This document shows positions 12,352-24,332 of a stretch of 64,000 nucleotides of DNA, piece by piece (positions within the stretch are counted from its first letter, which is position 1; each line of letters opens with the position of its first letter). The notes beneath the pieces are model-generated. The model ran no database searches and was not told the origin of the DNA. It saw only the letters and a list, made by a program, of their open reading frames with translations. The translations under genes were made by a program, and so were the position numbers. Location: positions 2,604,001-2,668,000 of the forward strand of contig NC_064680.1 of assembly GCF_023278565.1 (NCBI RefSeq), written 5' to 3'. Source of the DNA: Colletotrichum lupini (Eukaryota; Ascomycota; Sordariomycetes; Glomerellales; Glomerellaceae).

Positions 12352-12942
12352 GGTTGAAAGATAGCTGTGGAACCTGAGCAATGGTGAAAAGCGAAAGTTA
12401 CTGTGCTAGTTGCAAGCTGGCAAAGTAGAGTTGAACAATTGGAATGTTTCACGTGCAATTTATGGCATTCGATTTTCTCTGTCTGCTAGGTATGTTAGAA
12501 ATTACTCTTGAGACCAGGTTTTGCTTCGATTACTTTCGGAGTCATGCTCTTTCCTTGCAAACCACGTCGAATTAGTTGAGGCTGAAACCCCAATCCTCCG
12601 CCTCCGTTCGATTACTGAAACATTTTCCAGGCGTGGTGGTTCTGACCAAAAGCCCTATTTCCCATGCTTGATAATCAAGCCAGTGTTCAGGAAGTGCAAC
12701 AATCCGGCCGAGTATCGCGGACGAAGTTTAGTAATCGAAGTTGCTCCTACGGTAGAACTCAACCCCGTTCCATAGCTTTCTAAGCCGAATGGAATTCTCT
12801 TCATATCAAGGTGCTCAAAAGTTTATTAATACAGACACTCTCACTGCTACTTCGACTGAGACGTTTTGGTCGCTTTTGATTTACGCTAAATCTTTCTACG
12901 CGGAAAGAACTGTGAGCACGTACACACTTCAACACGATCCTC
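12352..12942. promoter_or_regulatory. Divergent promoter region between SnoaL-like gene and SDR
   Basis: 591 bp between two start codons facing away from each other. Short open frames here resemble nothing. The arrangement suggests co-regulation of the two genes; no specific operator could be recognised. Confidence 0.4.
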
Positions 12943-13993
12943 ATGTCTTCATATTTGGTAACCGGAGCCTCCAGGGGGCTTGGAGTAAGTCCATTGCATT
13001 CAACGTCGCCAAATGGAATGCTGATTTGGCCAAGTTTGAATTTCTTCGGCAACTGTCTGCCGATGCAAACAACATCGTCATTGGGGTTGTCCGAAATGCC
13101 GAGGCTACTAAGCAGAAGGTGGACGCCGAGCTGCAGCGGAAGAACATCCACGTCCTACAAGCTGACCTTGATGACTTCGATGCGATAAAGGTAAGCACCT
13201 AGCATAAAATTGAGGATCTTCACTAAGACCAAATCTCAGACAGCCGTGAATGCTGCATCGGAAATCACGGGTGGAAGCATCGACTATGTCATTGCAAATG
13301 CGGCTTTCATCTCAACCTGGTCATCTTACGATGGCATTAGCGTTCTGTGAGTCTATTAAAATCAACGGAATCTCAGAGAAGGCATTGTCGACACATCCAT
13401 ACCAAGGGGCTGACAAAGTAAATAAAAGGGGAGAGAAACCGAAGCGGCTAGAACAGGACTTATTCGACTCGTTCCGTACGAACGTCGTCGGCAATGTTCA
13501 TCTCTTCAATCTCGCCCTACCACTCATCCAGAGAGGTCTTGCAAAGAAGGTGGTCACAGTCTCATCCGGTATGGCTGACTTGGACTTCATATCCAAGTCC
13601 GGCATCGAGGTCGGAGCCCCTTACTCGATCAGCAAAGCAGCACTGAATACAGCTGTGGCCAAATTCAGTGCGGAACACTCCCATCAAGGCATTCTATTCT
13701 TCAGCATTTCGCCCGGAGTGATCGACACGGGGCTGTATGACAACGGTAAGAACTACTATCTGTCCTCGTTCTAATTGCGTCTAAGTTCTAACATCTTGCC
13801 AGCTACAGAGGAAGAAAAGCAGAAGGGAATGGCCATGCTTGGCAAGATGGCGAAGTACGCACCACATTTCGCCGGCCCGACTACCACAGAGTCTTCGGTG
13901 AAGGACATGCTGTCAGTCATATACAAAGCCAGCATTGAGACTGGATTTGGAGGGTCGTTCGTATCCCACCACGGAAATAAAGAATGGATTTGA
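12943..13993 (+). CDS. Short-chain dehydrogenase/reductase (SDR)
   Basis: Five exons (12943-12984, 13035-13190, 13240-13346, 13429-13745, 13803-13993) give 270 residues, the usual classical SDR size. The cofactor loop is TGASRGLG at residues 7-14, interrupted by intron 1 right after the last glycine. The active site has serines at 147-148 (TVSSGM) and YSISK with Tyr167 and Lys171. It should oxidise or reduce a carbonyl/alcohol with NAD(P)H. Pattern and length resemble sniffer-type reductases and the ketoreductases of fungal polyketide pathways, but the substrate cannot be read from sequence. All four introns are GT-AG with matching phases and no stop codons remain, so the gene appears intact even though its divergent neighbour is destroyed. 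The same-strand DUF3176 gene starts 655 bp downstream. Confidence 0.88.
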
Positions 13994-14648
13994 TGAAGAC
14001 ATGGCAACCGTACCTCGGCGAGGCCGATCAGACGGATATCTGCGGGTTTTCGTATTGAATCGGTAAGCTATCACTTTGCAGTCGCCTCTCAGAAACGACA
14101 CGGATGACTGCTTTGCCCGACTACTCCTAGGCGCCCTCTCACTCACGGTCGAGTTCGGTGAGCAATCCGAGGAATGACTCATGTGCGGTATTTAACAAAT
14201 ACAAAAAGACCATAGTCTTGTCTGAAAAAGCTCAAGACAGCTCATGTGGTACCATTGCGTGTGTATGTCTCATATGACCGTGCTTCGTTGCTCAAGTGTG
14301 ACAGATGGCCACGGCACAGCCTCACGAGGCACCTTTTGAACTCAGCAAATGGCTCAAGCATGAGCCACTCGGGTATTTACATTGAGGCCAATGTGGATGA
14401 GTTATTGGAAACGATCCTATGCTCGTCTCTGAGGTCAGCAAAAACGTAGATTTTGAGCCTCACTCTCGTCGTACTAGCAGCATGGCTTCATCGGTCTGAT
14501 TCACAACTGGTGTGACACAAATTAATGAACAGTGCCAGGTCAACCATGATATAAATTCAAGTTCATCTTCGGAAGTAGTTGAGTCATAATCTAATTCTCA
14601 TACAGCTTCTTCAACTACCAAATATACGTCACCGGTGAGAACGTGTCG
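13994..14648. other. Intergenic region, no gene seen
   Basis: Normal-composition spacer between two same-strand genes. One 67-codon frame (14246-14449) resembles no known protein. The last 150 bp likely hold the promoter of the DUF3176 gene. Confidence 0.45.
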
Positions 14649-16685
14649 ATGGCGACATCTGCAAGCGACAATCGCGACTTGAACAAACAAGTCTCCACAT
14701 CAACTGAACTCGAGCAATGGACTACAGCCAGCGACGGATTTTCCGAGACCCCATCACCATGCGCTCCGCTTAGCCCTCAAAGGCCGGGCCTATCTAAGCA
14801 ACGATTCCAGGATGAAGATGTTTGCGAGGCCCAACAAGACAGCCAAACACGCAGATCCGTCCTTTTCCTATGGATTTGGGAGATTCTATCTCTCGTTCTT
14901 GCCACATGTCTCTTAGCCGTGACAATCACGGTTATCCTCGGCCAAGATGATCACCTCCTGAGAGACTGGCCCTTGGATCGGATCATAACTCTGAATTCTC
15001 TTGTCAATTTACTCTCCACCATATTTCGCGGGATCTTGGTATCTATTGCAACCGAGCTCATCGCACAGGCGAAGTGGACGTGGTTCTGGTGCGACAAATC
15101 TTCTCAACGCCGGATGGGAAACCTGCAGCATTTCGATGATGGTACTCGTGGCGTCTGGGGGGCGCTGAAGTTGATGAGAATTGTCACTTGGCGCAGCCCA
15201 TCGATTCTCGTCGCTGTGGTTGTCCTCGTATCGTCCTTTGCGATTGGGCCCTTCGTTCAGCAATCTATCGGGCACGTCGACAAGAACGAAACTCTTGGCC
15301 TCGGCACTGGAATGATCCCGGTGACGCGACATGTTGACGGCCTGAACATCAGAACACTTATCGGTGACAACGAAGGCATGGCTTTGAGGTCAGACATCAA
15401 GGGTGCAATTCAGACTCTCGCCTTGAGCCGCAACGGTTCTGGTTCGGTTGTTGTGCCGACCTGTCCAACAGGAAACTGCACTTTCATCGGTCTTGGCTCA
15501 AACACCTCCGTCAAAGCTGGATTGAACGTTACTCATGCTTCCGCCGGCATTTGCAATATCTGCACTGATATTGGAGAAATGATCGATCATCGGGGCTTGA
15601 TCGACAATCTTCAGGCCATTAATCACAGCTTGGCAAACGGAATTTCAATCATCAACACGAACAGAGAAGGAGGGATGAGGGTTATATCAGGCGATCTATC
15701 GTGGACCAATGGTACCATACCGCTAGAGGCGCTCGAACGGGCTTCGGTCTCATTTGCGAATGTCACTGTCTTGACAAGCACGGCTCTTGACGGCAACATC
15801 AACGTAAACAAACCCAAACACGCCATAGCCATCACTTGCTCGCTTTACCCTTGTATTCGGACATACTCGGCAATTATTAGTCGAGGAGTCCTATCCGAGA
15901 CTCCCATTACGGAGACCGCAATGAGTTACGATATTCGCGATAAGAAGTCTACAGGGCCCAAACAAGCTTGGGATCTATCTACAGTTCAGCTGCCTTGCCT
16001 CATTGAAGGGAAGGTATATACCGAAGGAAACCTCTCACAAGGCGCAGACCCCTCCATGGTACGACACGTAAACGCGGGGAGAACTTCAGAGATTGGCTCT
16101 ACGTTTCAGGCTCCCGAAGAGTGTATCTACCGCATTGACAACAATTTCAAGCTTCTGATGTCACAGTTTTTCTCAGAAGAATTCTTCAATGGCACTTGCA
16201 GTTGGGTCTCCACACAGCCCAACTCGATCAACTGTGGGAGTGCCATCTGGCTTTCAAGGCTCTGGTCCCATGGAGAATCAACACCTGCCAGCCTAAAGCA
16301 ACTCTTCACGGACTTTGCGACTGCCTTGACCAACCAAATGAGATTAGGTATGGGAAGAAAAGACAACACCACATCGGTAGTCAACGGCGAATCACTTCAA
16401 CTCGTCACTTTTATAGCCGTCAAACCATATTGGCTCATCTTCCCTGCGATACTACTCATCATAGAAATAATGGCCCTTTCATGGATGATAAGTCTGACAG
16501 TTGTCTACCGAGACGAATTGGCTGTATGGAAGGGCAGTATACTACCTCTTCTGTTCTATAGAGACTCCTTTTGGGGAAATGCCGATCGAGATAGCGCCTC
16601 GAAGAGGCTCTTAACAACAGAGGAGATGGAGGAACAGGCGGATCAGATCAGAGCCAACTTCTCGCGGAATATTTGGAAGAAGTGA
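14649..16685 (+). CDS. DUF3176-family membrane protein
   Basis: A single exon of 678 residues from the first true ATG. The N-terminal 75 residues are polar and serine/threonine-rich. Membrane segments follow: LFLWIWEILSLVLATCLLAV (about 77-100), a hydrophobic stretch around LNSLVNLLSTIFRGILVSIA (about 115-138), one at SILVAVVVLVSSFAIGPFV (about 183-205), and a final one near YWLIFPAILLIIEIMALSW about 75 residues from the C-terminus. The long region between the third and last segments is probably outside the cytosol, with many N-glycosylation sequons (NGS, NCT, NTS, NVT, NHS) and paired cysteines (CPTGNC, CNIC). This layout matches DUF3176 proteins, common in filamentous fungi and of unknown function. 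The reading frame is intact although it ends only 159 bp before a RIP-mutated retrotransposon. Confidence 0.85.
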   Translation: MATSASDNRDLNKQVSTSTELEQWTTASDGFSETPSPCAPLSPQRPGLSKQRFQDEDVCEAQQDSQTRRSVLFLWIWEILSLVLATCLLAVTITVILGQDDHLLRDWPLDRIITLNSLVNLLSTIFRGILVSIATELIAQAKWTWFWCDKSSQRRMGNLQHFDDGTRGVWGALKLMRIVTWRSPSILVAVVVLVSSFAIGPFVQQSIGHVDKNETLGLGTGMIPVTRHVDGLNIRTLIGDNEGMALRSDIKGAIQTLALSRNGSGSVVVPTCPTGNCTFIGLGSNTSVKAGLNVTHASAGICNICTDIGEMIDHRGLIDNLQAINHSLANGISIINTNREGGMRVISGDLSWTNGTIPLEALERASVSFANVTVLTSTALDGNINVNKPKHAIAITCSLYPCIRTYSAIISRGVLSETPITETAMSYDIRDKKSTGPKQAWDLSTVQLPCLIEGKVYTEGNLSQGADPSMVRHVNAGRTSEIGSTFQAPEECIYRIDNNFKLLMSQFFSEEFFNGTCSWVSTQPNSINCGSAIWLSRLWSHGESTPASLKQLFTDFATALTNQMRLGMGRKDNTTSVVNGESLQLVTFIAVKPYWLIFPAILLIIEIMALSWMISLTVVYRDELAVWKGSILPLLFYRDSFWGNADRDSASKRLLTTEEMEEQADQIRANFSRNIWKK

Positions 16686-16844
16686 TATTCTCGACATTCA
16701 CTACTATGCTTCTTCGACGCGAACCTAAAGTCAATGAGCAATTGATAACGATGACGAGCAATATGGAGCATGTGCGTTCGAATTTTGATCTTCTGTTTAT
16801 AATTCTAATCAACCAAGCGTAGAACAATATAATTTGAATCTTTG

Positions 16845-18114
16845 TGTCACGTAACAGGGATAGTAATCGCACCTCACGAAGTGCCCATTACGTACTAAAT
16901 CACGTATCTATCTTAAATATTATATATATAAACCTTTTCTTTCCCTCCGACGGAGCAATCCGCCGGGGCCGTACCGTATATTACGTATTAAGGAAAACTA
17001 GGTATATTGCGCTCTATACCTAACTACTAATTAAAATAGTAATTAACTAACTCGACTATTATTTTCTTTTTATTAATAGCTCCCGACCTTCCCCCGCTTA
17101 TTTAAAAAGCGAGCTATACTTATTTTAATATATATAAAACTTCTTAATACTAGCTTACGTAAGTAGTTAGATCTTATATTATATACTCTTTCTTATTAAG
17201 GGTTAAGGGGCCCCTTATATATTCCCTTATATTTATAATATAGCCTATATTAAAAGGATTTCTAGTTTTATAAAATATAATTCCTAAGCTAACGTTAATA
17301 TATTAGATTTTAATATTTATATTAGCCTAACTATTTATAGCGTTCGTACTATTATCTAGCTAAATTTTATATTATTAAAAAGTACTTTACTAATCTTTAG
17401 GTATACTTATATTAATTACGATAGTTATAGCGTCGAGCTAACTAAAGAGGGCGCCTAGCCCGAGAGGGGTAGACTTATTAACGGGTATCTTTAGCCTACT
17501 AATTACTAACTATATACTAAGAGAGTAGTAGTTTATATATTAATAAGTTTATTTGATAGATTTATTTAGTAAATTTATTTAGTTTAAATAGAGAGTAGCT
17601 TTAGGTAATATTAGAAATAATAAGGATAAAAAGAATCTTTATAAGCTCTAGTATAAAAAGTAATAAATATTAACTTATTTAGCCTTTTTTTAAAAAACCT
17701 CTACGTTACTATTAAAGTTTAGAACCGCTATAATTAAAAAAGGCCGTTTTTTAATTATTATAACCGACTATTATAATTAACTATTATAGCTAACTTTTAT
17801 TATTAACTTTTCCGGCCGGCGCTACTATAAGGTAGCTTACTTATCCCGAATTATATAATAGTTTTTATATTAAAATTACTATATTACGTTAAGCGCGTAC
17901 TTAGAGTATATTGCGCATATTATATAGTTAAAAAGTATACTATATTATATAATTTCTTTTAAAAGCGTAATCCCGTTAAGGTCGATCTTTTGCGCCTATA
18001 AAGCCGGAAAAAAACTACTATATAAACCTTTTTTTTTATCTATTTTTATTTTAATAATTAAGCTATTTTTATTATACTCTATATACTTATTATTATATAC
18101 TATAACTCGTAATA
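16845..18114 (+). repeat. Left LTR of the 16845-26715 element, interrupted by a nested insertion
   Basis: The first 98 bp (16845-16942) match the start of the right LTR (26539 onward); after a 1.1-kb insertion and its target duplication, 18037-18114 match the remainder. The first 90 bp retain many C and G bases while the right LTR is strongly mutated over the same stretch. Confidence 0.85.
16943..18019 (-). mobile_element. Nested 1.1-kb element A, copy 1 (inverted relative to copy 2)
   Basis: Inserted inside the left LTR, and an inverted copy of 24333-25498. It begins CCCTCCGACGGAG and ends CCGGAAAAAAACTACT. Its flanks repeat the LTR sequence ATATAAACCTTTTCTTT (16926-16942) as 18020-18036 with one C to T difference: a 17-bp target duplication. 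No coding frame and no terminal inverted repeats are evident. Long duplications of uneven length point to target-primed reverse transcription (LINE/SINE-type) rather than a cut-and-paste element, but the class is not established. The strand call is relative only. Confidence 0.75.
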
Positions 18115-21100
18115 ATTATAAGCCTAGCTCTTAGTTAAGACCCTATATTATAATAACGTACTTATTAATACGATTTTTACGATTTCTTTAAAAAAATTAA
18201 CTTACTTATACTTATTTTAGCCTAAGCTAAATTAATTAGTTATAATAGTTAAATTAAATAGTTTAATATACTTCGTACTATAAATAAGGGCATTAGGGTT
18301 TAAAAATATATTAACTTAAATACTCTAAACTCTAATATATTTTTTAACCCCTTTATAATACTTATTTCGCTCTCTAAATTTAAATAATTAATTACGATCC
18401 GTAATAAAAAAGAATTACGAGCTTATTAAGCCCGTTATAAAGCGTTTAAAAACGACTAAAGAAATTAAGAAATCCTTTATTAGTAGTTTTTAAATATAAC
18501 TTTTAATACGAACTTTTTAACTTTTTTAAGTATAAGTAACCTATAAAACTAAGCTAGGTTTCTTTTTATAAAACTAATTATACTACTTACTTTATATAAA
18601 TAAATCTATTTTTATACTATACTTATAAAAAGGATTTATATACTCGAGAGTATTTAAAAATAATAAGAGCTCGATACTAAATATAAATAACTTATAGTTT
18701 ATAAACGTAGTATTATTAATATATATATTAAAGTTTTTATTTAGTAATTAGTAAAGTTAATTAATACTATATTATATAAATACGTATTTTAAAAAGCTAT
18801 TAAAAATAGTACTAAGTTTAGTATATAACGAATTATTAAATATCTAAAATAAGAATTTATGCCCCCCGAACTAATAATAAAGAATATAGTTTAAAAAGAA
18901 TATTAATAAGCTCTTAATAAAGCGAGGACTAGAATTAACTTTTAATACTAATATAAAAAGTAATAATTTACTTATTTTTAAGCTAAAATATATAATATTT
19001 TAAAAATTAATAAAAAGATTATTATATTTAACTTTTTAATTATAGTTAAGTTTAGACTTAACCTTATATAAGGCTAATATATATATAAGACTTTGAATAA
19101 ATTAATAGCTTTTAAAATATATACGAGGACCTTTAAAAAGATTATATATATATTTAGCTTAGTAACTTAGGACGTATATACTAAATAATTTTTAAGTTAA
19201 AAAGGGGCTTATTTTATTTTTATTAAACGCTCTAACTTAGTTAACGACGTAAATAATAAAAGTAATATTATATACTTTTATAATTATATATATTTATAGC
19301 GCCCTATAGTATATTCAAAATTAAAATAAGTATTTATAAATTAAAATATTAATAAATTATTAATATAAATATTAAGGAGCTATATAAAAGAAGTCCTTTT
19401 TATTATTAAATTAAATAAATAGAAATTACTTTATAATAAGTTTAAAAAAGCTAGTTAGCTAAGGAATAATAGAACCCCTAAAAAACCTAGGCTTTTGAAA
19501 GGATCCTCTAACTAACTTATAATAAGCTTATTAATAAACTAAGACGAGGGCTACGTAGTTACTATATTTATAAAAAGTTAGGACTTAAAAATAAACGTAC
19601 TTTTTAATACTTTTATAAGTAGTACTTACCCCCTTTTTTAAATTATAATAATAAATAGTTATAAAATAATATATTTAATTAATAATAAGAGCTTATTTAA
19701 ACTTAAGAATTACGTATTATTAGGTAATAAAAACTATATTAAATTAAGAATTATTATACTACTTATTACTATATATAATACTCGTATTATAAAGGGCGTT
19801 TTAAATAGACCTAAAAAAAAGGAATTTATAATCTAAAGCTCTAAAACGTTATTTATATTAAGGGATTTTATGTTGATATAGTTTTAGAGACTTTACTAAA
19901 TAAAAGCGTATTTTAATACTACGGTTTAAATTATATTTTATAATAAAGAACGTTTTATAAAAGTACTATTAAAAAGTAGCTTATTTAAAAAAATAATCTA
20001 GTTTTTTTTAAATATAAGCTCTTTTAATCTTATCCTTTTTTTATAAACCTTAAGTATATTTTATAAAGCTTAGTTAGTATTATATTACTTATTAACTATA
20101 AAAGATTCCGTTACTTATATTAATATATTTATAAGAGGTTTAATAGCGCACTCTTTTAGTATTTTAAAATAGGTTATTTCGGACTTAATACTCTTTATTA
20201 ATTACTATATAAGACTTAAAATATACGTATTAAACCTCTATTATAAGTTAAGTATGAAGTATATATATTATTTAAAACTAAAATAGTAGTTTAAAAAAGA
20301 CTACTTTTAAAAAAAGCCTTATAATTATAATACTATATATACTAAGATCTTTTTTATTTTAAACTATTTCTTAATAAATAATAATATATACTTATAATTT
20401 TTAATTAATATAATAAGTAACTTAGGAAGTTCTTTTTAAAACTTAAAATAAAGAAAGAAGTACTTTTTATATTATAAAGCCTCGAGGTAGCGATTTATTA
20501 TTAAAAAGGGACTTTAATTTATTTTTTTAAAAATAATAATAAGACCGCCCTTTTAATTATAAACGTTAAATATATATATAAAACGTAATATAATAAACTA
20601 AGAATCAGAATAGAACTTCTATTTTTATATATAAAAAAAACCATAAATAATACTAAAAAGATAGGTTAACTCGTAATTACTAAAGCTCGTAAAATATATT
20701 TTTTTATAAACCTCTTTATAAATTTATAAAACGAAATAGTATTAATAATAATCTTTATTTATAATATTACTTTATAAAAGGCTAATAAAAGAAATTTACT
20801 TATTATAATAAAAATTAATTAATAAAAATAGTATTAATATTAATAATAAACGGGTTATTAAGTACGGGATTCTAAATTAGTTACCCCGTATTTTAATAAC
20901 CTTTATATATATAGTTATTAAGTATATCCTCTTTATAAAAATCGTAAAAGAGGTATATATTAAAAAGAGTTTAAAGTACTTTTCTATCGGTATATAAAAT
21001 ACTTAGTTAAATATATATTAAAAACGTATAACTTATATAGGGTCTAAGTACCCGCACTTAAATAAGTATTTATTATAAAAAATATTAAGTTTAATAAAAA

Positions 21101-24100
21101 AGTTTTTTATAATCCTATATACGAGGAATAAGCTATTATAAATAAGTAAATAAATTTAGTAATCTAAGAAATATAAAAACTTTTTAATACTAATAATAAG
21201 TTAGTTCGAATACTTAGGGAAATAGATTTAGATTTTAAAAATACTAATACTTAAAATAACTTTATAATTAAGGATAGTATTATTATTAAATTTTTAATTA
21301 TTTAGGATATTGAATAACCGATAGACGTATTTTAAAATATAGTTAATAAGGTTAAAAAGGCTAATATAGTTTTATTATTATTATTAACTTCTAAAATAAC
21401 CCCCTTATATAAGCTTAGGGATAAAAGTAAAAAAGGGGATATAATAACTAAATTATAAACGGCTTTACGTAATTTATAATCCTCCCTATAAGTACTTATA
21501 TATATTACGAAGGTTCTTAAATTTTTAATTTTTAATAATTCTTAATAAAACGCTAAAGTACGTAATAAACGAAGTACTAATTATAAAAAAGTAATTTTTA
21601 ATATTAGAATTAATATTAATAACGAACCTTTATAATAAACCTTTATTATTATATAAAAATAAAACTTATAAAAACCGCCTTATTAAGTACTAAGTAAAGC
21701 TTTATTAAGTCCTAGATATTTAAACTAGGCCTATAAACCTCTATAACGCTTCGATAATAATATTTTTATAACGCTCTTATATTTAAATATAAGAAATAGC
21801 GATTATTATAACCGTTTTTAAAATTACGTTTTCTCCATTTTTATACTTAATTAATAAAACATATAAAAAGAAGTAGTATAGGATATATAATACTTTATTA
21901 AGTAATAAAAAAAGTAGTTTATAAGACCTACTTAGAGCGCTATAGAAGAGTTTAAAAATTATAACTTATTAAAATTAATTTCTAAAGCGTATTAAAAAAG
22001 TTTGATAATATTAAATATCTCTTATTATAATTATAAAAGCTACTTAGGGATATTAAAAATATAAAAATATAAAAGTTAAGGAATATTAATATATAAAAAG
22101 AAGTTAATTATAATCCTAAATAAGGGATCTTATTTTTATTAAAATAAGTATATATTTATAAGTACGATATTAATAACGAGGTTAATAAAGTAAAAATATA
22201 TATATATATAAGGGGAGATATATAACTACTTAACCTCTTATAAAATACGTATATTTTAACGCTCGTTATAAAAGTCTTTAGGTTTATAATAATAATAACT
22301 ACTTAATTTAATTTTAAAATAAACTAATATAATATTATTAACGTATTCTTTAACGTACTTTTTAAGAACGAGAAGTTAGTAATTATTAAACTCCTAAAAG
22401 GATATAAGGTTATTAATAAAATAAGTAAACTTTAATACGCTTTATATAGTTTTTAAGACTTATTAATTCTTTAGTTCTAAACTTTTATTTTTATACTCCG
22501 TAATATAAATATAATATATAATTATAAAAAGATTTATATTTACTAACTATAAATAAAAAGGTAATATTCGTATTTATATTAATAACTTTATTATTTTATA
22601 TTATTAAAACGACTAAAAAGCGGCTTAGGGAATTATTAACGGTATAAAAAAATATATTAATTTTAAAAAAAATAAACTAATTAATTTTTTTTTAGAGTAT
22701 AAATTTTATAAAACCGTACTACTCGTAAAGTTTATTTTATTTACAACGTATATATTAAGTAAGTTACTAAGCGCTTTAATTTTATAGATTTATTATATTT
22801 AGTTACTTTTCTTTTTTAAATAGAGTTTTAACTAAACGAGGGGTAAGTAATAAAAGAGGAAATAAAGAGCTATTAAGAAAAGGTTAGGAGTATATTTTAT
22901 ATAATTATTATAAATAGATTAGATATTACTTTTACTTATTCGTAATTATTATAATTCTTAACTAACCTAAACATAACTTATATTAAAATAATTAATTATT
23001 ATATTTAATATTTCTATATAACGAGATATTTTACGCTTTATTATAGTAATATATTAAGTACATAATTATTATTTTTAATTAGAAATATTAGCTTTATAAA
23101 TAATAAAATAATACGACGATTATCTTAGGGATATATAATATTCTTTTTTAATAGCCTAATTTAATAAAAATTAGTACGCTAAATGATAATTACGATATTA
23201 ATTACTAAAACTAAGCTTTTTTATTTTAAAAAAATTATAAAAGAGATTATAGTTTTAAAGCGCCTTTTTAAAGATATTACCCTTAAGTTAAGAAAATTAT
23301 AGTTAGTTAATTATAATAATTAGTAAACGATTCGACTCGTTATAAAAGAAATAGCTACTTAACCTTACTTTATTAATATATAAAATATATAGTTAAAATA
23401 AGAATACGCTAAAGGTAGCTTCGAAGTTATTTATATATTAATAAAAAATATATTAATAAATAAACTTATTAAAAGCTTTTTATAAACTAAGTTCGAATAT
23501 TTTTATATACTTCTTAACCTTTATAATACGTAAAAAAGCTATTATAAATAACTAAAATAATTAAAAATAATTAATTTAAGCTATATTTAAAAAAACTTAA
23601 TATTTAAAAATAAATAATAAATAGAACCTAAAGTACGGCCCGGAGGCTTAAAATAAATAAAATAAAAACCTCTTATAACCTAAAAGCCTAAACTCTTAAA
23701 ATAACCTTATTTTATAAAGTATATATATATATAAATAAAACCCGGGCTTATATTTATTATTTAAACTCTTAGTTTATAAAGTATATAATTACTAAGAATA
23801 TAATATTATTAAAAAAGAGGGTAAGTATATATATTAAAAAACGCGCTTTATATATTTTAAAGTTTATAAAATTAAGAATAATAAGGGTAATAAGGGAAGT
23901 AAGAGTTAGAACGATTATTAAGTTAATAACTTAGGGTATAAAAGTAAATAGCGTAATAAAAAGTTAGTTATAAATAATTATAATAAGTATAAGAGAGGAC
24001 CGGGGGTATATAAAAAAAAAGTTTTTTATATAAAAGCTAATATAGTTTTTATATATTTTAGTATTATTTTTTATTTAGTTTATAATATTATAAAACTTAT

Positions 24101-24317
24101 TAATATCTTATTAAAACTATAATTAGGAGTACGCTTCTTAATAATAAAAAAGGATAATATATTTATAAAAAAAGAAGTATTATTTATAATAGCCTTAGTA
24201 AGGGCCTAGGCTATTAGTTATAAACCGATCGGTATATTAATATATTTTTTAACTAAATAGCTATTAAAATAGTACGTATACTAACTATTACTTTTTATAA
24301 AATAATAATTACTATCC
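18115..24317 (+). other. RIP-degraded internal region of the copia-like element
   Basis: A 6.2-kb AT-rich tract with stops in every frame and no intact gene. It contains the reverse-transcriptase remnant at about 22380-22620; the integrase and gag portions must lie to the left if the copia gene order holds, but are too eroded to place. Confidence 0.7.
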
Positions 24318-24332
24318 TTAGGGTTAGTATAT

